The notes under the pieces were generated by a model. It made no database searches, was not told the origin of the DNA, and saw nothing but the letters and a program-made list of their open reading frames with translations. Of a DNA stretch of 64,000 nt, positions 53,227 through 61,598 are shown piece by piece. A program made the position numbers and the translations under genes. Source of the stretch: JASBTN01 sp965228805 (GTDB lineage: Bacteria; Pseudomonadota; Alphaproteobacteria; Rhodobacterales; Rhodobacteraceae); the NCBI RefSeq assembly GCF_965228805.1, contig NZ_CBDDIE010000003.1:1860001-1924000 (forward strand). The letters are read 5' to 3'. The stretch's first letter is position 1. Every line of letters begins with the position of its first letter.

Positions 53227-54198
53227 TCAAAAATCCCAGTCTTCGTCTTCCGTGGCCACCGCCTTGCCGATGACATAAGACGAGCCCGAGCCCGAGAAGA
53301 AATCATGGTTCTCGCTGTCGGGGCTGAGCGCGGCCAGGATTGCCGGGTTTACCTCGGAGACTTCGGGCGGGAACAACGCCTCGAACCCGAGGTTCTGCAA
53401 GGCCTTGTTGGCGTTATAATGCAGGAAGACTTTGACATCCTCGGTCAGGCCGATCTCGTCATAAAGCTCTTCGGTATACTGGTTCTCGATGCCGTATAGC
53501 TCGAACATCAGCGAGAAGGCATAGTCCTTCAACTCCTGCTGTTCGGCCTCTGACAGTTTTTCATAGCCGCGTTGGAACTTGTAGCCGATGTAATAGCCAT
53601 GCACCGCCTCGTCGCGGATGATCAGGCGGATGAGGTCAGCGGTGTTGGTCAGCTTGGCGCGCGAGGACCAGTACATTGGCAGGTAGAAGCCGGAATAGAA
53701 CAGGAAGCTTTCCAGGAAGACGCTGGCGATCTTGCGCTTCAAGGGATCGTTGCCCGGCGCATAGGTGTCCAGGATCGCGCGGGCCTTGGCTTGCAGATGC
53801 GGGTTTTCGTCGGCCCAGCGGAAGGCCTCGTCGATTTCCTTGGTCGAGCAGAGCGTCGAGAAAATTGACGAATAGCTGCGCGCGTGCACCGCCTCCATGA
53901 ACGCGATGTTGGTCAGAACGGCCTCTTCATGCTGGGTCACCGCGTCGGGCATCAGGGACGGCGCGCCGACCGTGTTCTGGATCGTGTCGAGAAGCGTGAG
54001 GCCCGTGAACACGCGAATGGTCAGTTCCTTTTCGTGGTCCGTCAGCGTGGCCCAGCTGGGAATGTCATTGGAAAGCGGGACCTTTTCCGGCAGCCAGAAA
54101 TTCACCGTTAGGCGGTTCCAGACCTCCAAGTCTTTATCGTCGTCCAGGCGGTTCCAATTGATCGCGCGCGGGACCGTGGTGGTGGGCATGTCTTTCAT
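53227..54198 (-). CDS. nrdF: class Ib ribonucleotide reductase radical subunit
   Basis: A 323-aa dimetal-tyrosyl radical subunit. Ligand motifs are LTLLDTIQNTVGAP, then AFMEAVHARSYSSIF (Glu, His), FLESFLFYSGFY (Glu) and IRDEAVHGYYIGYKFQ (Glu, His). The short length and presence of NrdI and NrdH upstream mark class Ib, where Mn or Fe centres are assembled with the flavodoxin NrdI. It is the last gene of nrdHIEF, 24 nt after nrdE. A second in-frame ATG at 54189 is possible. Confidence 0.96.
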   Translation of the reverse strand: MKDMPTTTVPRAINWNRLDDDKDLEVWNRLTVNFWLPEKVPLSNDIPSWATLTDHEKELTIRVFTGLTLLDTIQNTVGAPSLMPDAVTQHEEAVLTNIAFMEAVHARSYSSIFSTLCSTKEIDEAFRWADENPHLQAKARAILDTYAPGNDPLKRKIASVFLESFLFYSGFYLPMYWSSRAKLTNTADLIRLIIRDEAVHGYYIGYKFQRGYEKLSEAEQQELKDYAFSLMFELYGIENQYTEELYDEIGLTEDVKVFLHYNANKALQNLGFEALFPPEVSEVNPAILAALSPDSENHDFFSGSGSSYVIGKAVATEDEDWDF

Positions 54199-54222
54199 GG
54201 GTTCTCTCCGATCAAAGCGCGA

Positions 54223-56346
54223 TTACAGCGTGCAAGACACGCAGCCCTGAACCTCGGTGCCCTCCAGGGCCTCCTGGCGCAGGCGCACGTAGTAGATGGT
54301 CTTGATGCCTTTCTTCCAGGCATAGATCTGGGCCTTGTTGATATCCCGCGTGGTCGCTTCGGCCGGGAAGAACAGGGTCAGGGACAGCCCCTGGTCCACA
54401 TGTTCCGTGGCCGCCGCATAGGTGTCGATCAGCGCCTCTGGACCGATCTCATAGGCGTCGCGGTAATAGTCCAGGTTGTCATTGTCCATGAAGGCGGCCG
54501 GGTAATAGACGCGGCCGATCTTGCCTTCCTTGCGGATTTCGATCTTCGACACGATCGGGTGGATCGAGCTGGTCGAGTTGTTGATATAGCTGATCGACCC
54601 GGTCGGAGGCACCGCCTGCAGGTTGCGGTTATAGATCCCGTGTTTCATCACGTCCGCCTTCAGCGACGCCCAATCGGCGCGGGTCGGCAGGTCGACCCCG
54701 TCAAACAGATGCTGGACGGTCTCGCTTTCGGGCAGCCAGTCGCGGGTGGTGTACTTGTCGAAGAAGGTGCCGGAGGCATAGTCGGATTTCTCGAACCCCT
54801 TGAACGCCTCACCCTTCTCCTGTGCCAACTCACAGGAGGTACGGATCGCGTGAAAGGCTACGGCAGCGAAGTAGACGGAGGTGAATTCCACCCCCTCTGG
54901 ACTGCCATAATGCACCCGTTCGCGTGCCAGATACCCATGCAGGTTCATCTGCCCCAGCCCGACCGCGTGGCTTTCGTCATTGCCGCGCCGCACGGACGGC
55001 ACGCTGTCGATCGCCGACATTTCCGACACCGCCGTCAGCGACCGGATCGCCGCCCCCACGGTCTGGCCCAGATCCTTGCCATCCATGGTCTTGGCGATGT
55101 TCAGCGATCCCAGGTTGCAGGAGATATCCGTGCCCAGGTGGGCATAACTCAGGTCGTCATTGAACTCGGATGCCGTGTTCACCTGCAGGATTTCCGAACA
55201 CAGGTTCGACATGTTGATGCGCCCGTCCACCGGGTTCATGCGGTTCACTGTGTCCTCGAACATCACGTAGGGGTAGCCGCTCTCGAACTGGATTTCCGCG
55301 ATCGTCTGGAAGAAGGCGCGCGCGTTCACCTTGGACTTGCGAATGCGCTTGTCCTCGACCATTTCGTGATACTTTTCCGAGACCGAGATTTCCGAGAAGG
55401 GCACGCCATAGACCCGCTCCACGTCATGGGGCGAGAACAGGTACATGTCCGCGTTCTTCTTGGCCAGTTCGAAGGTGACATCCGGGATCACCACGCCCAG
55501 GCTCAGTGTCTTGATGCGGATTTTTTCGTCGGCGTTTTCGCGCTTGGTGTCCAGAAAGCGCATGATGTCAGGGTGGTGGGCGTTCAGATAGACTGCGCCT
55601 GCGCCCTGGCGCGCGCCCAGCTGGTTGGCGTAGGAAAAGCTGTCTTCCAGAAGCTTCATCACCGGAATGACGCCGGAGGATTGGTTCTCGATCCCTTTGA
55701 TCGGTGCGCCGTGCTCACGAATGTTCGTGAGCAGAAGCGCCACGCCGCCGCCGCGCTTGGACAGCTGCAGCGCCGAGTTGATGCCCCGCCCGATGCTTTC
55801 CATGTTGTCTTCCAACCGAAGCAGGAAGCAGGAAATCAGCTCGCCGCGTGACGCTTTGCCTGCGTTCAGGAAGGTGGGCGTCGCGGGCTGGAACCGGCCC
55901 GACAGCATCTCGTCCATGAAGGACATGGCAAGGTCTTCGTCCCCACGCGCCAGGCACAGCGCGGTCATCACGACGCGGTCTTCATAGCGCTCCAGATAGC
56001 GCTGCCCGTCGCGGGTCTTCAGCGTGTAGGACGTGTAATACTTGAAGGCGCCCAGGAAGGTCGGGAAACGGAATTTCTTGGCATAGGCCGCTTCCCAGAT
56101 CTTGCGCATGAAGTTCTTGGAATATTGGTCCAGAACCGCGTCTTCGTAATAACCTTCCTCGACCAGATATCCCAGTTTCTCATCCAGCGAATGGAAGAAC
56201 ACGGTGTTCTGGTTCACATGCTGCAGGAAATACTGTCGCGCGGCCATGCGGTCGGCGTCGAAACGGATCTTGCCGTCCCCATCATAGAGGTTCAGCATCG
56301 CGTTCAGCGCGTGGTAATCCAGCGTGTTCAGGTCGCTGTCGAGCAT
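54223..56346 (-). CDS. nrdE: class Ib ribonucleotide reductase catalytic subunit
   Basis: A 707-aa subunit reducing ribonucleoside diphosphates. Motifs: TPTFLNAGKASRGELISCFL (active-site Cys region), NLCSEILQVNTASEFN (Asn-x-Cys-x-Glu catalytic residues), SLNIAKTMDG and PPTGSISYINNSTSSIHP. The C-terminus GCVSCTL carries the redox Cys pair that NrdH recycles. It has no N-terminal ATP-cone, normal for NrdE. The start at 56346 lies inside the end of nrdI (19-nt overlap). Confidence 0.96.
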   Translation of the reverse strand: MLDSDLNTLDYHALNAMLNLYDGDGKIRFDADRMAARQYFLQHVNQNTVFFHSLDEKLGYLVEEGYYEDAVLDQYSKNFMRKIWEAAYAKKFRFPTFLGAFKYYTSYTLKTRDGQRYLERYEDRVVMTALCLARGDEDLAMSFMDEMLSGRFQPATPTFLNAGKASRGELISCFLLRLEDNMESIGRGINSALQLSKRGGGVALLLTNIREHGAPIKGIENQSSGVIPVMKLLEDSFSYANQLGARQGAGAVYLNAHHPDIMRFLDTKRENADEKIRIKTLSLGVVIPDVTFELAKKNADMYLFSPHDVERVYGVPFSEISVSEKYHEMVEDKRIRKSKVNARAFFQTIAEIQFESGYPYVMFEDTVNRMNPVDGRINMSNLCSEILQVNTASEFNDDLSYAHLGTDISCNLGSLNIAKTMDGKDLGQTVGAAIRSLTAVSEMSAIDSVPSVRRGNDESHAVGLGQMNLHGYLARERVHYGSPEGVEFTSVYFAAVAFHAIRTSCELAQEKGEAFKGFEKSDYASGTFFDKYTTRDWLPESETVQHLFDGVDLPTRADWASLKADVMKHGIYNRNLQAVPPTGSISYINNSTSSIHPIVSKIEIRKEGKIGRVYYPAAFMDNDNLDYYRDAYEIGPEALIDTYAAATEHVDQGLSLTLFFPAEATTRDINKAQIYAWKKGIKTIYYVRLRQEALEGTEVQGCVSCTL

Positions 56347-56756
56347 AGGTTTTCCCCCAGTTTGGTCAGGCCCTCGCGCACGCGGGCGATGTCGGTTTCG
56401 GTGCCCGCAAGCTCGAAGGAATAGAGCTGCGGCACCTGGCATTTCTTTGCGATGATGCGACCCGACAGGGCGTAGGTCGCACCGAAGTTTCGGTTGCCGG
56501 TCGCGATCACGCCCACCAGACGCGCGCGGGTGGCAGGATCGTTCAGGAAACGGATCACCTGTTTCGGGACCGCCCCCCGCCCTTCACCGTCCGCATAGGT
56601 CGGACAGATCAGAACGAACGGGCCTTCCGGGGCGGGCGTGGGCGCGTCAGGGTCAATCGGAATGCGCGCGGCAGACCATCCCAGCCGCGTCACGAACCGT
56701 TCGGTATTGCCCGAACTTGAAGAGTAATAGACCAGCGCCGGGGCTTGGCCGCCCAC
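56328..56756 (-). CDS. nrdI: NrdI flavodoxin for class Ib RNR
   Basis: A 142-aa flavodoxin-like protein with VYYSSSSGNTERFVTRLGW (FMN phosphate loop), ICPTYADGEGRGAVPKQVI and VIATGNRNFGATYALSGRII. NrdI supplies superoxide for assembling the Mn2-tyrosyl radical of NrdF. It starts 1 nt after nrdH stops and overlaps nrdE by 19 nt. Confidence 0.95.
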   Translation of the reverse strand: MGGQAPALVYYSSSSGNTERFVTRLGWSAARIPIDPDAPTPAPEGPFVLICPTYADGEGRGAVPKQVIRFLNDPATRARLVGVIATGNRNFGATYALSGRIIAKKCQVPQLYSFELAGTETDIARVREGLTKLGENLCSTAT

Positions 56757-56757
56757 C

Positions 56758-56979
56758 TCAGGCCAGCTGGGCGATCATGTCCGGGCGAAAGCCCGACCAG
56801 TGGTCGCCACCGGCCACCACAACAGGGGCTTGGCGGTAGCCCAGTTCGGTCACATGAGACAGCGCATCATCATCCTGCGTCAGGTCCACCACGTCGTAAT
56901 CGACACCTTTCGCATCCAGTGCGCGGGTGGTGGCGGTGCATTGCACGCAAGCGGGTTTGGAATAAACGATGATGCTCAT
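56758..56979 (-). CDS. nrdH: NrdH glutaredoxin-like protein
   Basis: A 73-aa redoxin with active site YSKPACVQCTATTRALDAKG (CVQC) and the NrdH C-terminal WSGFRPDMIAQL motif used for thioredoxin-reductase binding. It is the electron donor to NrdE and the first gene of the operon. Its start is about 100 nt downstream of the cobalamin riboswitch; GGACAGAGGAC provides the ribosome site. Confidence 0.95.
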   Translation of the reverse strand: MSIIVYSKPACVQCTATTRALDAKGVDYDVVDLTQDDDALSHVTELGYRQAPVVVAGGDHWSGFRPDMIAQLA

Positions 56980-57079
56980 CTGTCCTCTGTCCTTTTATTG
57001 GCAAACTCGAGGACGCAGTGCCGGGAAACCTCCCTGAACACGCCCCCGAACCCTCCGTTCGTGGTCATATTTTCGCGCT

Positions 57080-57238
57080 CGCGGCAGGTCTCCTGACTCG
57101 CGGATTCTCGCTTGACCGGCCTTCCCGAAAGCGTGCTTTCAGTGGCGTGATCGGCCTTGCTATCCACTTACAGTTGCGGGGGCAGTACCGGATTTTCACC
57201 GGTTTCCCTCTTAGCCCTCGATCAGAATCGAAGGAACC
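57080..57238 (-). promoter_or_regulatory. cobalamin riboswitch in front of nrdHIEF
   Basis: On the minus strand this segment has the conserved elements of the B12 riboswitch: AAACCGGTGAAAATCCGGTA, then CTGCCCCCGCAACTGTAAG, then the GCCACTG box, and the closing GTCAGGAGACCTGCCGC. The order and spacing are those of the family. The nrdH start is about 100 nt downstream, leaving room for an expression platform. By known logic adenosylcobalamin would switch off this B12-independent reductase. The 5' and 3' limits are approximate. Confidence 0.95.
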
Positions 57239-57242
57239 GAAG

Positions 57243-57289
57243 CAACATGATATTGGGGTCGAAAGGCGACTACTGTCAATATATGGAAT
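57243..57289 (-). promoter_or_regulatory. pair of candidate NrdR boxes before the riboswitch
   Basis: Two 16-nt sites, 57243-57258 (core CATGATATTG) and 57274-57289 (core CAATATATGG), match the NrdR box pattern (core CWATATATWG) with two and one core mismatches. Their centres are 31 bp apart, three helical turns, the normal NrdR arrangement. On the minus strand a TTGACA (57279-57274) overlaps the upstream box and a weak -10 CAATAT, 18 bp on, overlaps the other, so NrdR would occlude the promoter. Confidence 0.65.
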
Positions 57290-57512
57290 ATTCTGGCTGC
57301 TATTTTCTTGTCTTCATGCAGGTCCGGGTACTGTGCAGAGTCCTTCCCGGCTGTCGGTCCTGGTTGTGAGCCTCACCTTATTGCAGATGTGGTCATAGGT
57401 TGGCTGAGCGTGTTGTACGGAGAGCCCTTGCCAAGAGCAGTCTGGCAAGCACAATTGTTGCGCCGTTCGCTACAACCGGAAGTGCCCCGCATCCTGATGC
57501 CACAGGGGCGGG

Positions 57513-58307
57513 TCAGGCCTGCACCGCGCCCGTAGCCTGTGTTTGTATCGACGCAATCTGGCTGTAGAGGTGCCAGCTGGCATGCCCAAGCAGGGGCAGT
57601 ACGATGAACAGCCCCAGGAACCATGGCGCCAGGGCCAGCAGCGTGAGGGCGCCGATGAACAGGGCCCATGTCAACATGACCGCGCCGTTGGTCATGACAT
57701 AGGAGAAACTGGCGACCATGGCGGTCACGAAATCCAGCTCCCGGTCCAGAAGCATCGGGATCGACAGGACCGTGATTGAAAAGAGCAGGAAGGCGATTAT
57801 CGCCCCGGCGGCCATGCCGACACCCAGCATCGCGACGCCATTCGGACTCACGAAGACTTCGAAGGAGGTCATGATATTGACCATCGTCACGCGCCCCATG
57901 AAGAGGGCGAAGATCATGTGCCCAAGCCAGACCCAGATCAGGAACAGGCCCAGCACCATCATGCAGATTGAAGGCAGCTGTCGGCGGCTCTGGCGCAGCA
58001 CGACACCGAAGACCGCGCCAAGCGACAGCGCCTCCCCGCGCTCCAGACGGCGCGACACCTCGTAAAGCCCGATGGCGGCAAAGGGGGCGATCAGTGGAAA
58101 GCCAAAGGCCGCCAGCAGCAGCCAGAAGATCATCCCGGTCTGCAGTGTTATCCAGACCATGACCCACCCTGCCGCCACGCAAAGCCCGGCGCAGATCAGG
58201 CCGAATATCGGGGCGCTGCGGAAGTCGCGCCATCCGAGCCGCAGCGCCTCGCGCAACATGCCCATGTGTGCGGTTTTCAGTTCGGGAATATCAGAAAGCT
58301 TCTCCAT
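57513..58307 (-). CDS. DUF2189 membrane protein, copy 1
   Basis: A 264-aa inner-membrane protein with six or so hydrophobic helices. Family marks are APFAAIGLYEVSRRLERGEA near residue 75, a SIPMLLDRELDFVTAMVASF segment and the C-terminal VLPLLGHASWHLYSQI. The last motif is shared by all three copies in this window. No catalytic residues are visible; function is unknown. It stands 143 nt downstream of copy 2 in the same direction. Confidence 0.85.
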   Translation of the reverse strand: MEKLSDIPELKTAHMGMLREALRLGWRDFRSAPIFGLICAGLCVAAGWVMVWITLQTGMIFWLLLAAFGFPLIAPFAAIGLYEVSRRLERGEALSLGAVFGVVLRQSRRQLPSICMMVLGLFLIWVWLGHMIFALFMGRVTMVNIMTSFEVFVSPNGVAMLGVGMAAGAIIAFLLFSITVLSIPMLLDRELDFVTAMVASFSYVMTNGAVMLTWALFIGALTLLALAPWFLGLFIVLPLLGHASWHLYSQIASIQTQATGAVQA

Positions 58308-58450
58308 GTGTTCCTCCCCTTGTTAAACTGCAACGTGACCCGGAACGGTTGCGACCGCGCCGATCAAAGCGAGCGTTCAGGCGCCTGCTGGCTGTGCTTG
58401 GTTGCGTCCAGGTCCCTGAGACCCAAGGGGCGACGACCGGCCTTGCCGCG

Positions 58451-59314
58451 TTATCTGCGATCGGCAATTGCCTGGCGGTACAAGTGCCAGGTCGCATGGC
58501 CCAGGATTGGCAATACGATGATCATCGCGATGAACAGCGTCAGAACGCCAATGCCCAGGAATGCCACGACGACCAGGCCCCAGGCCCCAATGGCGACGGG
58601 GTTTTGCGCGGTGACCCGCACAGAGGCCACGACCGCTGCGGGCAGACCCACGTGGCGGTCGATGAGAAGCGGGAAGGACACCACGCTTATGGCCAGCACC
58701 AGTGCGGCAAACAGGAACCCGATCCCGATGCCACTGACCAGCATCGCCCAGCCAGCGCCTGTGGTGAAAATGTCCCGTGCGAATGTCGCGATCGAGGTCG
58801 GCGGTTCCGGCCCCAGGGTCAGGAAGTAAATCCAGGATGCGACATACATCCAGACCACAAAGATCGACAGAAGGAAGCCGCCGAGAACGAGGATGGGAAC
58901 GAAGGAGGGCGACCGCAGGACGTCGAAGGCGTGACGCCAACTGACCGCCTCTCCGCGTTCGTGGCGTCGGCTCATCTCGTATAGGCCGATGGCTGCAATC
59001 GGACCCACCAGGGCAAAGCCGGAGATCAGCGGGAACACGAGCGGCAGGAAGTCGGTATTCGACGCGAACCAGACCAGAAGGAAGCCGATGATCGGATACA
59101 TCACGATGATGAAGATCACGTCCGATCGGAACGCCATGAAGTCCTGTGCGCCCTTTTGCAATGCGACCTTGAGGTCAGAGACCCCAATGTCACGGATTTC
59201 GATTGGCGCAGTGTCCCGGCCAGCAAACTCTTTCGTCGCTTCGCCTGCACCCTGCGCGCCCTGACCGAACATCCGTGCGGTCCAGGAGAATGGATTTCCG
59301 ATTGTTTTGACCAT
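58451..59314 (-). CDS. DUF2189 membrane protein, copy 2
   Basis: A 287-aa paralogue of copies 1 and 3, with a longer hydrophilic N-terminus (MVKTIGNPFSWTARMFGQGA) before the first helix, then GPIAAIGLYEMSRRHERGEA, VSFPLLIDRHVGLPAAVVAS and VLPILGHATWHLYRQA. I chose the ATG at 59314, with GAGGAA 7 nt upstream. It is divergent from copy 3 across 388 nt. Function unknown. Confidence 0.85.
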   Translation of the reverse strand: MVKTIGNPFSWTARMFGQGAQGAGEATKEFAGRDTAPIEIRDIGVSDLKVALQKGAQDFMAFRSDVIFIIVMYPIIGFLLVWFASNTDFLPLVFPLISGFALVGPIAAIGLYEMSRRHERGEAVSWRHAFDVLRSPSFVPILVLGGFLLSIFVVWMYVASWIYFLTLGPEPPTSIATFARDIFTTGAGWAMLVSGIGIGFLFAALVLAISVVSFPLLIDRHVGLPAAVVASVRVTAQNPVAIGAWGLVVVAFLGIGVLTLFIAMIIVLPILGHATWHLYRQAIADRR

Positions 59315-59702
59315 GCGCGTTTCCTCACCCATCTGAAGGCGACAGGCGCGGCCGCTCAGCAAGATGACCGCATCGGACCTGTGCCAAGACCCCTCAAGTC
59401 TAGCAGAAACAGGCCCGACTGTCATGTTTACGCCGGTCCGCGGGGGTGGTTTCAATCGAACGTGAACGGGATTTGAATGCCGCGCTGCGCTTTAAAACGT
59501 GCTATCATGAGGTCCGTTGTTCCAAATGGGAGGCGGGGCAAACCTCAACGTCCAACAGGGGCGTGGGGCTGGTGCCACGCGTCATTCGGCCCGTTTGAAC
59601 CCGGCAGCAACTGGCCGCCTCAAAGTGGCGCCAAACCGGCCCGCCAAACATGCGGCGCCGAAGAGACGACGTCGCACCGAGAGACATCACGGGAGGGACG
59701 GT
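59315..59702. other. divergent intergenic region between two DUF2189 genes
   Basis: This 388-nt gap carries the promoters of both flanking DUF2189 genes. I see a strong GGGAGGG ribosome site at 59691-59697 for copy 3 and a TATCAT at 59504-59509 that could be a -10, but no convincing -35 at standard distance. An in-frame upstream extension of copy 3 (from 59517) reads as basic low-complexity sequence and is unlikely to be coding. Confidence 0.5.
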
Positions 59703-60515
59703 ATGAGACACATGCATATTCTCCGCGCAGGCGGGTCCGTCGGGACCAGGATTCTGGTGCGCCGAATCCCTCTGTCTGATTTGCGCGAGGCGTTGCGGCT
59801 GGGGGTGCATGATTTTGGCGCCGGGTTCTCTCACTACATCTTCGCGGCGCTCATCTGTCCGCTGATCGGGCTGTGCCTCTTTGCCCTGACTGCCAGGATG
59901 AGCGCCTGGCATCTGATCTATCCGTTCACTGCGGGGTTCGCGCTGGTTGGCCCCTTCGTCTCGCTTGGCTTGTATGAGTTCAGCCGACGGCGCGAGCTTG
60001 GGCTCGACACGGCGCCCCGGAAAATCTTCGCCGTGCTGGGCTCCCCGGCGCTGCCCGCCATCGCGGCGCTGGGCCTGTGGCTGGCGGTTCTGTTCCTGGG
60101 CTGGCTGCTGTTTGCGCAGATGCTTTATGGCCGGGTGTTTTCCGGGCTTGTCTTCGACGGACCAGCAGAGTTTCTGTCCGCCGTGTTCGGCACGGAACGG
60201 GGATGGGTCTTGCTGCTTTATGGCAACCTTGCGGTCCTGGTCTTTGCTTTCATCGTCCTGGGAACCACCGTGGTGTCCTTTCCGCTGCTGCTCGACCGGG
60301 ATGTCGGGGTGATCGCTGCGGTGTCGGTATCCGCGCTTGCGCTGATCAAGAACCCGGGGCCGGTTCTGGCATGGGGGGCGATCGTTGCTGGGTTGCTCAT
60401 GATCGGTGCGCTGCCGGTGCTCATCGGCCTGATTGTCGTGTTGCCGGTCCTGGGCCATGCGACCTGGCACCTTTATCGCAAGCTGGTGTGGTTCGAGGAG
60501 CCGGATCAGACCTAG
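59703..60515 (+). CDS. DUF2189 membrane protein, copy 3
   Basis: A 270-aa paralogue with the same marks: GPFVSLGLYEFSRRRELGLD, VSFPLLLDRDVGVIAAVSVS and VLPVLGHATWHLYRKL. It is on the plus strand and its stop overlaps the stop of the convergent subunit-IV gene by 3 nt, so no terminator fits between. Three related copies beside a cytochrome oxidase cluster suggest a link with respiration or the membrane, but this is inference. Confidence 0.85.
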   Translation: MRHMHILRAGGSVGTRILVRRIPLSDLREALRLGVHDFGAGFSHYIFAALICPLIGLCLFALTARMSAWHLIYPFTAGFALVGPFVSLGLYEFSRRRELGLDTAPRKIFAVLGSPALPAIAALGLWLAVLFLGWLLFAQMLYGRVFSGLVFDGPAEFLSAVFGTERGWVLLLYGNLAVLVFAFIVLGTTVVSFPLLLDRDVGVIAAVSVSALALIKNPGPVLAWGAIVAGLLMIGALPVLIGLIVVLPVLGHATWHLYRKLVWFEEPDQT

Positions 60516-60862
60516 GGCGATCCGAACTCCATCACCCGCGTGGCCACCGTGTAGTCGGATTCCACGATGAGGATGACAAGCAGCCCGATCATGGCCAGCG
60601 GCGGCAACAGGATCGCGTAACTCAGCGCCAGGCGTTCCCAGGCCATGTGCATGAAGACCGCCAGGATCAGCCCCGCCTTCAGCGCCATGAAGATCAGGAT
60701 GAGGCTCCAGCGCAGCAGACCCTGAAGCCCGACATAATCCACGAAGTACGAGGCCGCGCTGAGCACGAACAGAAACCCCCAGACTGTCAGGTAGAGGCGG
60801 ATAGGGTGCTGTTGCCCTTCGTGGTCGCCAAGGGTGGATTTCGTTTGTGGTGAATGTGCCAT
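60512..60862 (-). CDS. cytochrome c oxidase subunit IV-type protein
   Basis: A 116-aa protein with three hydrophobic segments (LYLTVWGFLFVLSAASYFVD; ILIFMALKAGLILAVFMHM; LLPPLAMIGLLVILIVES) and the FMHMAWERLAL motif of prokaryotic CoxIV/CtaF/CyoD subunits. It assists assembly or copper-site stability of heme-copper oxidases. Last gene of the oxidase operon, 9 nt after the subunit III gene. Confidence 0.9.
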   Translation of the reverse strand: MAHSPQTKSTLGDHEGQQHPIRLYLTVWGFLFVLSAASYFVDYVGLQGLLRWSLILIFMALKAGLILAVFMHMAWERLALSYAILLPPLAMIGLLVILIVESDYTVATRVMEFGSP

Positions 60863-60871
60863 GTTTTCCCC

Positions 60872-61588
60872 CTACCAGAGATAGAAGAATGCGAAGATGA
60901 AGACCCAGACCAGGTCGACGAAGTGCCAGTAGAGCCCCATGATCTCGACGCTTTCGTAGTCGCCCTTGCCCGAGGACAGCCAGCTACGCTCGTCCCGGTC
61001 GAAGTCGCCGCGCCAGACCTTGCGGGCGACGATCAACAGGAAGATGACGCCGATGGTCACATGGGTGCCGTGGAACCCGGTGATCATGAAGAAGCTGGCG
61101 CCGAACTGTTCCGCCCCCCAGGGATTGCCCCAGGGCCGCACGCCTTCGGAAATCAGCTTGCTCCATTCAAATACCTGCATGCCGACGAAGGTGGCGCCGA
61201 GCGCGGCCGTGGCCAGCATCAAAAGCGCGGTTGGGCCGCGCGCCTTGCGATAGGCGTTGTTGACCGCCATCGCCATGGTGCCGGAGGACGAGATCAGCAC
61301 GAAGGTCATGATGGCGATCAGCAGAAGCGGGAAATTCTGATCGCCGATGTGCAGGGCGAAGACCTCACTGGCATTGGGCCAATCGACCTGGGTCGAGCTG
61401 CGCGCGGTCATGTAGGCCACCAGGAAACAGGCGAAGATGAACGTGTCGCTGAGCAGCAGGATCCACATCATCGCCTTGCCCCAGGACACGCGTTTGAAGG
61501 CGCGCTGGTCCGAGCTCCAGTCGGCAACGAAACCGCCCATGTCATTGCGCGTGTCGGTCCGTGCGTTGTCTATGGTGTTTCCGGCCAT
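60872..61588 (-). CDS. cytochrome c oxidase subunit III
   Basis: A 238-aa heme-copper oxidase subunit III with WGKAMMWILLLSDTFIFACF, VFEWSKLISEGVRPWGNPWG, FFMITGFHGTHVTIGVIFLL and the closing ESVEIMGLYWHFVDLVWVFI. The GFHG..HV and LYWHFVD motifs are the family's signature. It lies between the second subunit-III-like gene (10 nt) and the subunit IV gene. Corresponds to CoxO of coxMNOP-type operons. Confidence 0.93.
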   Translation of the reverse strand: MAGNTIDNARTDTRNDMGGFVADWSSDQRAFKRVSWGKAMMWILLLSDTFIFACFLVAYMTARSSTQVDWPNASEVFALHIGDQNFPLLLIAIMTFVLISSSGTMAMAVNNAYRKARGPTALLMLATAALGATFVGMQVFEWSKLISEGVRPWGNPWGAEQFGASFFMITGFHGTHVTIGVIFLLIVARKVWRGDFDRDERSWLSSGKGDYESVEIMGLYWHFVDLVWVFIFAFFYLW

Positions 61589-61598
61589 CGAAACCTCC

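Noticed and set aside
53227..56346. nrdE/nrdF considered as class Ia nrdA/nrdB
   Set aside because: NrdH and NrdI precede them, the large subunit lacks an ATP-cone, and the sizes fit class Ib.
57300..57512. Small open frames upstream of the nrd promoter
   Set aside because: Short frames without ribosome sites or motifs; nothing supports coding.
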